Positions 1 through 6,044 of a stretch of 9,657 bases of DNA are shown here, piece by piece. The DNA is from an uncultured Eubacteriales bacterium (GTDB taxonomy: Bacteria > Bacillota > Clostridia > Peptostreptococcales > Anaerovoracaceae), in NCBI GenBank assembly GCA_900542245.1, contig UQMQ01000090.1:1-9657 (forward strand). Reading direction: 5' to 3'. The stretch's first letter is position 1; the number at the start of each line of letters is the position of its first letter. Made by a program: the position numbers and the translations under genes. The notes under the pieces were generated by a model. That model made no database searches. It had not been told where the DNA came from and saw only the letters and a list, made by a program, of their open reading frames with translations.

Positions 1-25
1 CAACTTTTTCATCGTCAACAACACG

Positions 26-63
26 AAGACCTCGCAGGATCATGGATTTTGCGAGGTCTTTTT
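26..63 (+). terminator. Rho-independent terminator of an upstream unit
   Basis: An 11-bp perfect stem (26-36 with 50-60, arm AAGACCTCGCA) closes a 13-nt loop and runs into five T (59-63). On the other strand the T run is only two bases, so it works best for + strand transcription. The gene it ends lies before the window. Positions 1-25 are too short to assign. Confidence 0.8.
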
Positions 64-85
64 GACCGAAAATGCAGATGGGATA

Positions 86-114
86 TTGCGAAGTGCTGTG
101 ATTTCGATTATAAT
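86..114 (+). promoter_or_regulatory. Sigma-A-type promoter for the MATE gene
   Basis: TTGCGA (86-91) and a perfect TATAAT (109-114) are separated by exactly 17 bp. Transcription would start near 121, giving a leader of about 75 nt before the preferred MATE start. No operator repeat is evident. Confidence 0.7.
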
Positions 115-122
115 GTTCATAC

Positions 123-161
123 CTCACCAAGAAAGTCCCCGGGTATAGGGGGCGTCGTGAG
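123..161 (+). other. Structured 5' leader hairpin of the MATE gene
   Basis: CTCAC (123-127) pairs with GTGAG (157-161), and GTCCCC (135-140) pairs with GGGGGC (148-153, one G-T pair). Between the two helices is an asymmetric internal loop (CAAGAAA / GTC), and the apical loop is GGGTATA. No T run follows, so it is not a simple terminator. It ends about 25 nt before the AGGAG Shine-Dalgarno. MATE genes of the MepA type can carry guanidine-IV riboswitches in Firmicutes. I cannot confirm that this leader matches that class, and an ordinary mRNA hairpin is possible. Confidence 0.4.
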
Positions 162-195
162 ATAGAGAATGCACTGCGGAGAAAATGAGGAGAAG

Positions 196-1605
196 ATGGG
201 GAAACATACGGAGTTGACCGACGGCGGACTGCGCAGTCTGGTCGGAACAAGAAAATTTTATAAAAAGGTTTTACTGGTGGCGGTGCCGATCATGATCCAG
301 AACGGCATCACCAATTTTGTCAGTCTGCTCGACAATATCATGGTCGGACAGGTGGGTACGGAGCAGATGTCCGGGGTCGCGATTGCGAACCAGCTGGTCT
401 TTATTTTTAATCTCTGTATCTTTGGTGCGGTGGCTGGCGCAGGCATTTTGAGCGCGCAGTTTTACGGCAGCGGCAATGCAGAGGGTGTGCGGGATACCTT
501 CCGCTTTAAGCTGTTGTTTGGCGTGATATTATCGGCAATTTTCGCGGTTATTTTTTTGACTGTGGGAGAGCCTTTGATCCAACAGTTTATCCATCAGGGC
601 GAAGGTATCGGAGATCTGGAGGCGACGCGCTCTTATGGGAAGGCTTACCTGGAAGTGATCGTCATCGGAATTTTGCCCTTTGCGTTGACACAATGCTATT
701 CAGGCACGCTGCGTGAAACCGGAGAAACGGTCATTCCGATGATTGGCGGCATCATCGCGGTATGCGTCAATCTGGTGTTTAACTATATCCTGATTTTCGG
801 CAAGCTCGGCGCACCGGAGCTTGGCTGTGTCGGCGCGGCAATCGCGACAGTTCTCTCCCGTTTCGTAGAGCTTGCGATTGTAGCGGGCTGGACCCATAAG
901 CACGTGGCGCGCAATCCGTTTATTCGGGGTGCGCTGCGCAGTTTTAAGATTCCCGGGAGTCTTTTGAAACAAATTATCGCCATCGGCTTACCTTTGTTTA
1001 TCAACGAATTGATGTGGTCGTTCGGCATCACCTTTATGACCCAATGCTATTCCGTCAGAGGGCTGGAAGTTGTCGCGGCGTTCAACATCGCGAACACCAT
1101 CAGCAATGTGTTCAACGTGGTATTTTTATCCTTAGGAAACGCGGTCGGCATCATCATCGGACAGATGCTTGGAGCGGGCAGGCTGGAGGAGGCGAAGCGT
1201 GAGGATAAGCAGCTGATTGCTTTCTCCGTCTTCTGCTGCTTCCTTACCGGCGCGATGCTCATCCTACTGTCTCCGCTCTTCCCGCGGATGTACAATACAG
1301 AGGAAATCGTCAAGGGGCTCGCGACACAGCTGATCTTCATTACCGGCTGCTGTCAGCCGCTGTACGGCTTTGTGCATGGTACCTATTTTACTTTGCGCGC
1401 CGGAGGCAAGTCGGTCGTTACGTTCTTGTTTGACAGTACCTATATGTGGGTGATTCCGATTCCGATTGTTTTCGCCCTCGCTCGTTTTACTGCGATTCCG
1501 GTGCAGCTTGTGTATCTGCTCGCGGAGCTTTCCAACCTCATCAAGTGCATCGTCGGCTATGTGCTGGTAAAAAGAGGCGTCTGGATCAAGAACATTGTGG
1601 ATTGA
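196..1605 (+). CDS. MATE family multidrug/Na+ efflux transporter
   Basis: This is an inner-membrane antiporter of the multidrug and toxic compound extrusion family, about 469 residues and the usual length. About twelve hydrophobic segments are visible in two halves. The first half has the typical N-terminal features: VLLVAVPIMIQNGITNF in helix 1, then LLDNIMVGQVGTEQMSGV and GAVAGAGILSAQFYGSGN. The second half begins around IIAIGLPLFINELMWSFG. These proteins expel cationic drugs or toxic metabolites using a Na+ or H+ gradient, but the substrate here cannot be read from sequence. I chose ATG 196 because AGGAG (188-192) lies just upstream, although only 3 nt away. The in-frame ATG at 169 would add nine residues but has no convincing ribosome binding site. 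The gene has its own promoter and appears monocistronic. Its 3' end overlaps the convergent DUF4317 gene by 20 bp, with no terminator between them. Confidence 0.92.
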   Translation: MGKHTELTDGGLRSLVGTRKFYKKVLLVAVPIMIQNGITNFVSLLDNIMVGQVGTEQMSGVAIANQLVFIFNLCIFGAVAGAGILSAQFYGSGNAEGVRDTFRFKLLFGVILSAIFAVIFLTVGEPLIQQFIHQGEGIGDLEATRSYGKAYLEVIVIGILPFALTQCYSGTLRETGETVIPMIGGIIAVCVNLVFNYILIFGKLGAPELGCVGAAIATVLSRFVELAIVAGWTHKHVARNPFIRGALRSFKIPGSLLKQIIAIGLPLFINELMWSFGITFMTQCYSVRGLEVVAAFNIANTISNVFNVVFLSLGNAVGIIIGQMLGAGRLEEAKREDKQLIAFSVFCCFLTGAMLILLSPLFPRMYNTEEIVKGLATQLIFITGCCQPLYGFVHGTYFTLRAGGKSVVTFLFDSTYMWVIPIPIVFALARFTAIPVQLVYLLAELSNLIKCIVGYVLVKRGVWIKNIVD

Positions 1606-2728
1606 CGTCAATGCCGTTGACGACGACGCTTTCGTCGACCGGAATGACCAGGCAGGTCCTGCCGTCGATGACTTCGGTGCGGATCAGATCTGTGTAGTCC
1701 GGGTCGACGGTGATTTTGACCTGTGGGGTGGTCATTTCAAATTTGTTTGTTTCCATCAGGTTGACCGGGTTGAGTGCCGGCTGCTGCCCGAGCTGGCGGC
1801 TGCAGGCCTCATGGAAGGCGGACACCTTTTCGTCGGAGATGCCGTTATTTTTGAGAATATCATCGACGTCTTCGACATAGATCTCGGGCATTTCGGGAGC
1901 CTTGCTTTCCTTGTGCAGCAGCAGACGTTCACGGATTTCTCCATGCACAGAGCGCACAAGGTCTAAGCTGCAGTCACTGCCGAGCGATTCGCAGAGGACA
2001 TCACTGAAAGCGAGCTTTTGCGCGCCCGAGGACATCGGAACTTTTTCGGTCTGAAAAACTCCGGTGATAAACGCCTCATGGATATCGACCAAACCGCGGC
2101 TGTAATACAGCGCGTTATAGATATTGGCAGCGCGGTCGTCAAATGCCGGGAAGAGGAAGCCCAGCTCCGGCGCACCCAGCACATGACCGGTCGAAGCACC
2201 GCGGAAATTATGCTCGTCTGCGATGTAACGCAGCGCAGATTTGGCGTCCTTGACCGGACAGATGCAGCAGAGGATGTAATCGAAGACTTCACCGGAGCCC
2301 TCCTCAAAGATTTCGTCGTCGCTTCCCTTGAATGGTACATCGTAGGAATCGCAGACCAGCAGGATGACATAGCTGTCCTCGCCGAAATCCAGCGATTCAA
2401 TGATGCGCTGATAGAGCGCATCGCGCAGCCCCGCGTCGCGCAGATGAGAGCTGCGCAGCCCCTGCAGCAGGCGGTGTTCGTCACTGTTTTCGACCTGTGC
2501 GATGCTGAATGCAATGTCTAACAGGTTCTTGCCGAGGGTGCCGGAAAGCGTTTTTTTGAGCAATTTGAAGTAAAGCTCTGCTTCCTCCTGTTCCATCAGG
2601 CCGACTGACATGTCCAAGGTGGTGACGATTTCCCTGGCGGCATTGACATAGCAGCCGTAGATGCGGCTGATGTTATCCTTATCCGGTTTGAAACGTTTTT
2701 TGATTTCACTGACTTCTTTTTGGTTCAT
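1586..2728 (-). CDS. DUF4317 domain-containing protein
   Basis: I recognise this as a DUF4317 protein, a soluble family of unknown function frequent in Clostridia, from its opening MNQKEVSEIKKRFKPDKDN, then ISRIYGCYVN and the segment EEAELYFKLLKKTLSGTLGKNLL. The 380-residue length suits the family. No signal peptide or membrane segment is seen. An acidic central part (SDDEIFEEGSGEVFDYILCC) is followed by conserved-looking GHVLGAPELGFLFPAFDDR and a C-terminal half ending in VVNGIDVNPQCS. I start at the ATG at 2728 because the family begins MNxKE. An upstream in-frame ATG at 2803 would add 25 residues lying in the leader hairpin and is less likely. GAAAGGAAC upstream is the probable Shine-Dalgarno, with a long spacer of about 14 nt. 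The gene appears to stand alone, divergent from the flavodoxin gene and convergent with the MATE gene. No function should be assigned. Confidence 0.9.
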   Translation of the reverse strand: MNQKEVSEIKKRFKPDKDNISRIYGCYVNAAREIVTTLDMSVGLMEQEEAELYFKLLKKTLSGTLGKNLLDIAFSIAQVENSDEHRLLQGLRSSHLRDAGLRDALYQRIIESLDFGEDSYVILLVCDSYDVPFKGSDDEIFEEGSGEVFDYILCCICPVKDAKSALRYIADEHNFRGASTGHVLGAPELGFLFPAFDDRAANIYNALYYSRGLVDIHEAFITGVFQTEKVPMSSGAQKLAFSDVLCESLGSDCSLDLVRSVHGEIRERLLLHKESKAPEMPEIYVEDVDDILKNNGISDEKVSAFHEACSRQLGQQPALNPVNLMETNKFEMTTPQVKITVDPDYTDLIRTEVIDGRTCLVIPVDESVVVNGIDVNPQCS

Positions 2729-2780
2729 ATCTATGATAAAGTTCCTTTCTTTTTCGATCCGATGCGATTGTGCGGTAAGC

Positions 2781-2809
2781 AAAGCTTCGCCGATGAGCGG
2801 CAAAGCTTT
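2781..2809 (-). repeat. Strong inverted repeat in the DUF4317 leader
   Basis: A 12-bp stem (2781-2792 with 2798-2809, one G-T pair in RNA on the minus strand) closes a 5-nt loop. In the DUF4317 mRNA it would sit in the 5' leader, about 50 nt before the start codon. On the + strand it is followed by only four T (2807-2810) and then CC, so it is a poor + strand terminator with no gene to end. It could be an mRNA-stabilising or regulatory hairpin, or one copy of a dispersed palindromic element. Confidence 0.55.
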
Positions 2810-2818
2810 TCCTCAAAT

Positions 2819-2848
2819 ATCTTACTACCGCGGCAGCGTCTGCGTCAA
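2819..2848 (-). promoter_or_regulatory. Candidate promoter of the DUF4317 gene
   Basis: On the minus strand, TTGACG (2848-2843) and TAAGAT (2824-2819) are 18 bp apart. They match the sigma-A consensus at 5 of 6 and 4 of 6 positions. The start would fall near 2812, so the mRNA leader would contain the 2781-2809 hairpin. Confidence 0.5.
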
Positions 2849-2949
2849 TGCTTTTTCATGCAAACACAAAAGAATGTGCATACACTGCTTCTTATTATGC
2901 CGGAAATATCGCTAAAAGTACCTTGCGAAGCGGCGTGCATCTGTGAGCG

Positions 2950-2963
2950 CTATGTGCACATAG
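2950..2963. promoter_or_regulatory. 14-bp perfect palindrome, possible operator
   Basis: CTATGTGCACATAG is a perfect palindrome with no loop, the form of a dimeric repressor site rather than an RNA hairpin. It lies about 100 bp upstream of the likely flavodoxin promoter and about 95 bp upstream of the DUF4317 -35 box. The regulator is unknown. It does not fit the CRP/FNR spacing. A chance palindrome cannot be excluded. Confidence 0.3.
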
Positions 2964-3032
2964 AAATCTGTATTTCGTTATGTTCGCTTTTGTTGCGAGC
3001 GGATGCAGGGAGAATTTCTTTGGCTAAATGTC

Positions 3033-3061
3033 TTTCGGATTTCATGCGCGTATGTTAAAAT
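3033..3061 (+). promoter_or_regulatory. Weak candidate promoter of the flavodoxin gene
   Basis: TAAAAT (3056-3061) matches the -10 consensus at five of six positions, but the hexamer 17 bp upstream (TTTCGG) is a poor -35. If it is used, the leader is about 40 nt. This is the best candidate in the spacer, and it may need an activator. Confidence 0.35.
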
Positions 3062-3108
3062 AGAGAAAACAGCAAAAAAACTTGAGTTAGCAAATGCGAG
3101 GTGACAAT

Positions 3109-3789
3109 ATGAAAATTTTATTGATTTCGGGAAGTCCGCACAAGGCGGGCACAACGTCGGTGCTGATCAAAGCATTCAGCAAGGGTGCGGAAAGCGCCGG
3201 GCACGAGGTGTATCATTTCAACGCAGGGGAAAAGGAGGTGCACCCCTGCATTGCCTGTGAAAAATGCCACAGCGCGGTGTCGGCGTGCGTGTTCCGCGAT
3301 GCTTTTGACGAGATCCGCGATATGCTGATCGAAGCCGATGCAGTCGTTTTCGCTTCGCCAATTTATTATTATGGCTTGACGGCGCAGCTTAAGGCGGTGA
3401 TCGACCGTTTCTATGCCATCAACGAGCAGCTCCGTGCGGCGAAAAAGACGGCACTTTTGATGGCTTGCGGCGACAACACCATGGAATCTGCAGAATGTGC
3501 GGCATCGCCGTTCTACGGCATGGTGGACTATCTGGGCTGGGAAATCGCGGATGTGATCGCGGCGAAAGGGTGCTATACCGCGGAAGACGTGGTCAACACC
3601 GAATATCCGGAGCAGGCATATGAACTCGGACGGACGATGCTTGGCGTGCCGCAGGAGGAAGAGGCGTCTGATGCTGCGTCCAGCCTCGAGGAGCTGGTTG
3701 CGCGTTTCGCCAACTTTTCCGATCTTGCGGAGGAAATCATACGAGAAACACAGGAAAAAGAGGGGTTCCTGGAGGGGTACAATGATTAA
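3109..3789 (+). CDS. Flavodoxin family / NADPH-dependent FMN reductase-like protein
   Basis: This is a cytoplasmic flavoprotein of the flavodoxin-like fold, 226 residues. The FMN phosphate loop is the N-terminal ILLISGSPHKAGTT (residues 3-16). The segment ASPIYYYGLTAQLKAVIDR (82-100) is the family's second flavin-contacting stretch. Four cysteines at 47, 50, 53 and 60 form CX2CX2CX6C. This spacing resembles the compact motif holding a 4Fe-4S cluster in archaeal iron-sulfur flavoproteins, so electron transfer through FMN and possibly a cluster is plausible. The substrate is unknown. The acidic C-terminal tail (about 183-226) goes beyond the core domain. ATG 3109 is preferred over ATG 3094 because GAGGTG (3098-3103) lies five bases before it. 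The last codons overlap a possible small ORF, and the DUF1294 gene follows after 45 bp, so the two are probably co-transcribed. Confidence 0.88.
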   Translation: MKILLISGSPHKAGTTSVLIKAFSKGAESAGHEVYHFNAGEKEVHPCIACEKCHSAVSACVFRDAFDEIRDMLIEADAVVFASPIYYYGLTAQLKAVIDRFYAINEQLRAAKKTALLMACGDNTMESAECAASPFYGMVDYLGWEIADVIAAKGCYTAEDVVNTEYPEQAYELGRTMLGVPQEEEASDAASSLEELVARFANFSDLAEEIIRETQEKEGFLEGYND

Positions 3790-3838
3790 AGCAGCCCGAA
3801 GCGTGCGAAACTGCCCGAAAAGGGAGGCTGACGCATGA
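3782..3838 (+). CDS. Possible 18-residue ORF between flavodoxin and DUF1294
   Basis: An ATG at 3782 opens 18 codons (MIKAARSVRNCPKREADA). It has a strong Shine-Dalgarno, GGAGGGG (3771-3777), four bases before it. Its start overlaps the last eight bases of the flavodoxin gene, and its TGA overlaps the DUF1294 ATG in an ATGA junction. This arrangement would let ribosomes pass from one gene to the next. The peptide is basic and resembles no known protein. The GGAGGGG may instead be a by-product of the flavodoxin codons, because DUF1294 has its own good site. Confidence 0.3.
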   Translation: MIKAARSVRNCPKREADA

Positions 3839-4101
3839 AGCTCCTGATTCTTTATCTGATGCTCATCAATCTGATTACCTTTGCGGTCTACGGCATCGAC
3901 AAGCGCAGGGCGCAGAAAAACGCCTGGCGCATCAAGGAGTCAACGTTGCTGCTTTTGGCAGCGGCCGGCGGCTCTGTCGGCGCACTGCTCGGCATGCAGA
4001 TGTTTCGTCATAAGACCCGGCATCTGCAGTTTACCATCGGCGTGCCGCTGATCCTGCTCGTGCAGATCGGGCTGGCAGTCTGGTGGACGCAGCTGCGCTA
4101 A
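3835..4101 (+). CDS. DUF1294 small membrane protein
   Basis: This 88-residue protein of the DUF1294 family has unknown function. Three hydrophobic helices are visible: residues 3-19, about 36-54 and about 67-85. Between them are the family's hallmark polar segments: YGIDKRRAQ (19-27), WRIKESTLLLLA (31-42), the glycine-rich GGSVGALLGM (45-54) and FRHKTRH (57-63). The length is normal and there is no signal peptide. GGGAGG (3822-3827) lies seven bases before the ATG, an excellent ribosome binding site. It is the last gene of a unit with the flavodoxin gene, followed 34 bp later by a strong terminator. Relatives occur alone or fused to cold-shock domains, which are absent here. Pairing with a flavodoxin-like protein does not reveal a role. 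Confidence 0.9.
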   Translation: MKLLILYLMLINLITFAVYGIDKRRAQKNAWRIKESTLLLLAAAGGSVGALLGMQMFRHKTRHLQFTIGVPLILLVQIGLAVWWTQLR

Positions 4102-4135
4102 AATTCTGTGAAAATATACATAATTCTAATTTTAT

Positions 4136-4191
4136 AATCATCAAGCTTATGGATAAAAAAGATTAAAAACCGTGAGCTTGATGATTTTTTT
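4136..4191 (+). terminator. Strong Rho-independent terminator
   Basis: The two 17-nt arms (4136-4152 and 4170-4186) pair fully, with two G-T pairs, around a 17-nt A-rich loop, and seven T end at 4191. It ends the flavodoxin-DUF1294 unit and insulates the amino acid transporter promoter. The reverse strand has a shorter T tract but could also terminate. Confidence 0.9.
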
Positions 4192-4210
4192 ATCTACGAT
4201 AAACAAAAAA

Positions 4211-4228
4211 TATGAAAAATTATTGAAA
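4211..4228. promoter_or_regulatory. Possible distal degenerate ARG box
   Basis: TATGAAAAATTATTGAAA departs from the general ArgR consensus WNTGAATWWWWATTCANW at two defined positions. Its centre lies 44 bp (about four helical turns) upstream of the strong ARG box, a spacing that would put both on one DNA face. The surrounding DNA is very A-rich, so a chance match is quite possible. The same stretch could serve as an AT-rich UP element. Confidence 0.3.
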
Positions 4229-4254
4229 AAAATTATAAAAATATGAAAAAACCT

Positions 4255-4272
4255 ATTGCATTTTTATTCATT
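4255..4272. promoter_or_regulatory. ARG box (ArgR/AhrC operator)
   Basis: ATTGCATTTTTATTCATT reads on the minus strand as AATGAATAAAAATGCAAT. As I recall the Bacillus AhrC consensus, CATGAATAAAAATKCAAK, it matches at 17 of 18 positions. It covers the -35 box and most of the promoter spacer, so arginine-bound repressor would block RNA polymerase. This implies arginine-repressed expression of the transporter that follows. Confidence 0.75.
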
Positions 4273-4284
4273 ATACCGTATAAT
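4256..4284 (+). promoter_or_regulatory. Promoter of the amino acid ABC transporter operon
   Basis: TTGCAT (4256-4261) and a perfect TATAAT (4279-4284) are 17 bp apart. Transcription would begin near 4291, leaving a leader of about 100 nt. The only leader structure I see is a small hairpin, ATGCG (4302-4306) with CGCAT (4318-4322). No attenuator with a T run is present. The promoter overlaps the ARG box. Confidence 0.8.
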
Positions 4285-4390
4285 CAAACCTGTTGTTGGA
4301 GATGCGTAAGGAACCGGCGCATAACCCGACATACAAAATTGTTTATAGAAGCAAAAGTTCAAATAAAGAACGGAAAGGAACGAAAACAAA

Positions 4391-5248
4391 ATGAAAAAAA
4401 TCACAAAAGCATTATCCCTCGTCATGATCATGACCCTATGTATTTTTACACTCACCGCATGCGGCGGCAGTGACGACGCGAACGCGGGCGCAGACACCGA
4501 GAAGGAAGCAATGACCACACTTGTATTCGGCACCTCTGCGGACTATGCACCGTTTGAATTCATGTATCCGGATGAAAACGGCGATATGGTTTACGGCGGC
4601 ATCGACGTTGAAGTCGCGCAGTACATCGCAGACTACATGGGCGTGAAGCTGCAGACCGAAAACATGTCCTTCAGCAATCTGCTGACCGCATTGAACAAGG
4701 GACAGTTTGATATCGTACTGGCTGACATCGAAGCCACTGATGAGCGAAAGGAAGCCGCGGATTTCTCTGATCCATATCTGACAGAGCCTGCACCGCACTT
4801 CCTCGTAAAGAAAGAAAACGCGGATCAGTACAAGACCTATGCAGATTTTGAAGGCAAGACCATCGGCGCACAGAGCGCAACGACCAAACTGAAGATCATC
4901 AGTGAAATTCCGAATGTCAATGCCGTTTCCCTGCAGAGCGTGCTTGACCTGATCAAAGAGGTATCCTACGGCAAGGTCGACGCAATCCTGGTCGACGGCT
5001 CCGTTGCACAGCAGTATCAGGAAACCAATGACGACTTAGTCGCACTGACTTTTGACGAACTCGGCTCCTCCGCAGAGGTCTGCGTAGCAGTTGCGAAGGG
5101 TGATCCAAAGGGTTTGCTGCCTAAGATCAACGAAGCGATCGCAAAATTGACTGAAGAAAACAAGATCGAAGAATTCAAAGCGAATGCAGCGGCGCTTGCA
5201 GATGTCCTGCAGGAAGTCAGCGCTCCGGAAGAAGATAGCGAAGCCTAA
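4391..5248 (+). CDS. Amino acid ABC transporter substrate-binding lipoprotein
   Basis: This is the extracellular binding component of a polar amino acid importer (family 3 binding proteins), 285 residues. It has a lipoprotein signal: KK at residues 2-3, a hydrophobic core, then LTAC with lipidated Cys24, followed by a short acidic linker. The mature domain starts near residue 42 with FGTSADYAPFEF (46-57), then GGIDVEVAQYIADYMGV, LNKGQFDIVLADI (101-113) and DERKEAADFSDPY (117-129). Arg119 sits where the family's ligand-carboxylate-binding arginine lies, and Asp202 is a plausible partner for the ligand amino group. The C-terminus ends in an acidic tail. The ARG box upstream suggests arginine, ornithine or lysine as ligand. 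GGAAAGGA precedes the ATG with an 11-nt spacer. It is the first gene of a three-gene operon; a 55-bp spacer without a terminator leads to the permease. Confidence 0.93.
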   Translation: MKKITKALSLVMIMTLCIFTLTACGGSDDANAGADTEKEAMTTLVFGTSADYAPFEFMYPDENGDMVYGGIDVEVAQYIADYMGVKLQTENMSFSNLLTALNKGQFDIVLADIEATDERKEAADFSDPYLTEPAPHFLVKKENADQYKTYADFEGKTIGAQSATTKLKIISEIPNVNAVSLQSVLDLIKEVSYGKVDAILVDGSVAQQYQETNDDLVALTFDELGSSAEVCVAVAKGDPKGLLPKINEAIAKLTEENKIEEFKANAAALADVLQEVSAPEEDSEA

Positions 5249-5303
5249 TCGTGGAATGTGCATCAGCATTTGAATCATAAAAAGTAGAAAGGAACTTATA
5301 TCT

Positions 5304-6044
5304 ATGTTTTGGGATTGGTGGCAAAGCCTGTTTACAGACATGCCCGCATATGCGTTTTTTAACTTCAAATTTTTGCCCAAGTATGGATATGCAGTGATGC
5401 AGGGTGTGGAATACACCCTGATTCTTTCTGTCGTATCTGTATTGCTGGCAGTCCTGCCGGCGCTGCTTCTGGCAACCATGCGTCTGAGCAGATGCACGCC
5501 GGTACGCTGGCTGTCCGGCGCTTATATCGCAGTCTTCCGCTCGACACCGATGCTGGTGCAGCTGATTATTATCTACTACGGCGTGTTCAATGCGATCATC
5601 GTGCCGAAGTTTATGATCTTGGGCTTCATTGATTCCACCCGCTTCATTCCGGGCGTTGTGGCGCTGGCGATCAACAGCTCGGCTTATGTTGCGGAGATCT
5701 TTCGTGCCGGTATTCTGGCGGTGGACAGCGGGCAGATGGAAGCAGCGCGTTCACTCGGACTTTCGCAGTCGCAGAGTATGCGTCTGGTGATCCTGCCGCA
5801 GGCGATCAAAAATGTCCTGCCTGCACTGGCCAACGAGGTCGTGACCATGATCAAGGAAAGCTCAATCTGTATGATGATCGGTATGAGCGAGATCATGTTC
5901 GTCGCGCAGACCATTGCCGGCAGTACCTATATCTCGGTTGGTCCGTACATGCTGGCGGCGATCATTTACTTCGTCATCAACTATCCGACCTCCAAGGTCA
6001 TCGAACATATCGAAAGGAGGATGCGTCGTGGAGACAAACACTGA
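5304..6044 (+). CDS. Polar amino acid ABC transporter permease
   Basis: This is an inner-membrane channel subunit of the HisM/GlnP type, 246 residues. The N-terminal segment (about 29-58) is typical of the family: YAVMQGVEYTLILSVVSVLL, then an ATMRLS loop. Next come FRSTPMLVQLIIIYYGVF (79-96) and NSSAYVAEIFRAGILAVDSGQMEA. The cytoplasmic EAA loop that docks on the ATPase is at residues 146-165, beginning EAARSLGLSQ and ending RLVILP. About five membrane helices are visible. Only one permease gene is present, so the transporter probably uses a homodimer. AGAAAGGAAC lies ten bases before the ATG. The 3' end overlaps the ATPase gene by 17 bp, a sign of translational coupling. Confidence 0.93.
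   Translation: MFWDWWQSLFTDMPAYAFFNFKFLPKYGYAVMQGVEYTLILSVVSVLLAVLPALLLATMRLSRCTPVRWLSGAYIAVFRSTPMLVQLIIIYYGVFNAIIVPKFMILGFIDSTRFIPGVVALAINSSAYVAEIFRAGILAVDSGQMEAARSLGLSQSQSMRLVILPQAIKNVLPALANEVVTMIKESSICMMIGMSEIMFVAQTIAGSTYISVGPYMLAAIIYFVINYPTSKVIEHIERRMRRGDKH

Larger units (their letters stand above)
2729..3108. other. 380-bp divergent intergenic region
   Basis: This spacer separates the DUF4317 start from the flavodoxin start. It contains a 12-bp-stem hairpin (2781-2809), a candidate promoter reading toward DUF4317 (2819-2848), a 14-bp perfect palindrome (2950-2963) and a weak -10-like box before the flavodoxin gene (3056-3061). Short open frames cross it on the + strand, but they lack ribosome binding sites and resemble nothing I know. 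I see no RNA gene. Confidence 0.6.

Noticed and set aside
1963..2521. Frames of 167-183 codons on both strands within DUF4317
   Set aside because: They lie wholly inside the well-supported DUF4317 gene, have no start signals and biased, low-complexity products.
2720..3058. Open frame of about 112 codons on the + strand in the divergent spacer
   Set aside because: It starts inside the antisense of the DUF4317 5' end, has no ribosome binding site, crosses the hairpin, candidate promoter and palindrome, and its cysteine-rich product resembles no known family.
5914..6027. N-terminal extension of the ATPase from ATG 5914
   Set aside because: The extra 38 residues are out-of-frame permease sequence; GTG 6028 has an AAGGAGG site at ideal distance and gives the normal family length.
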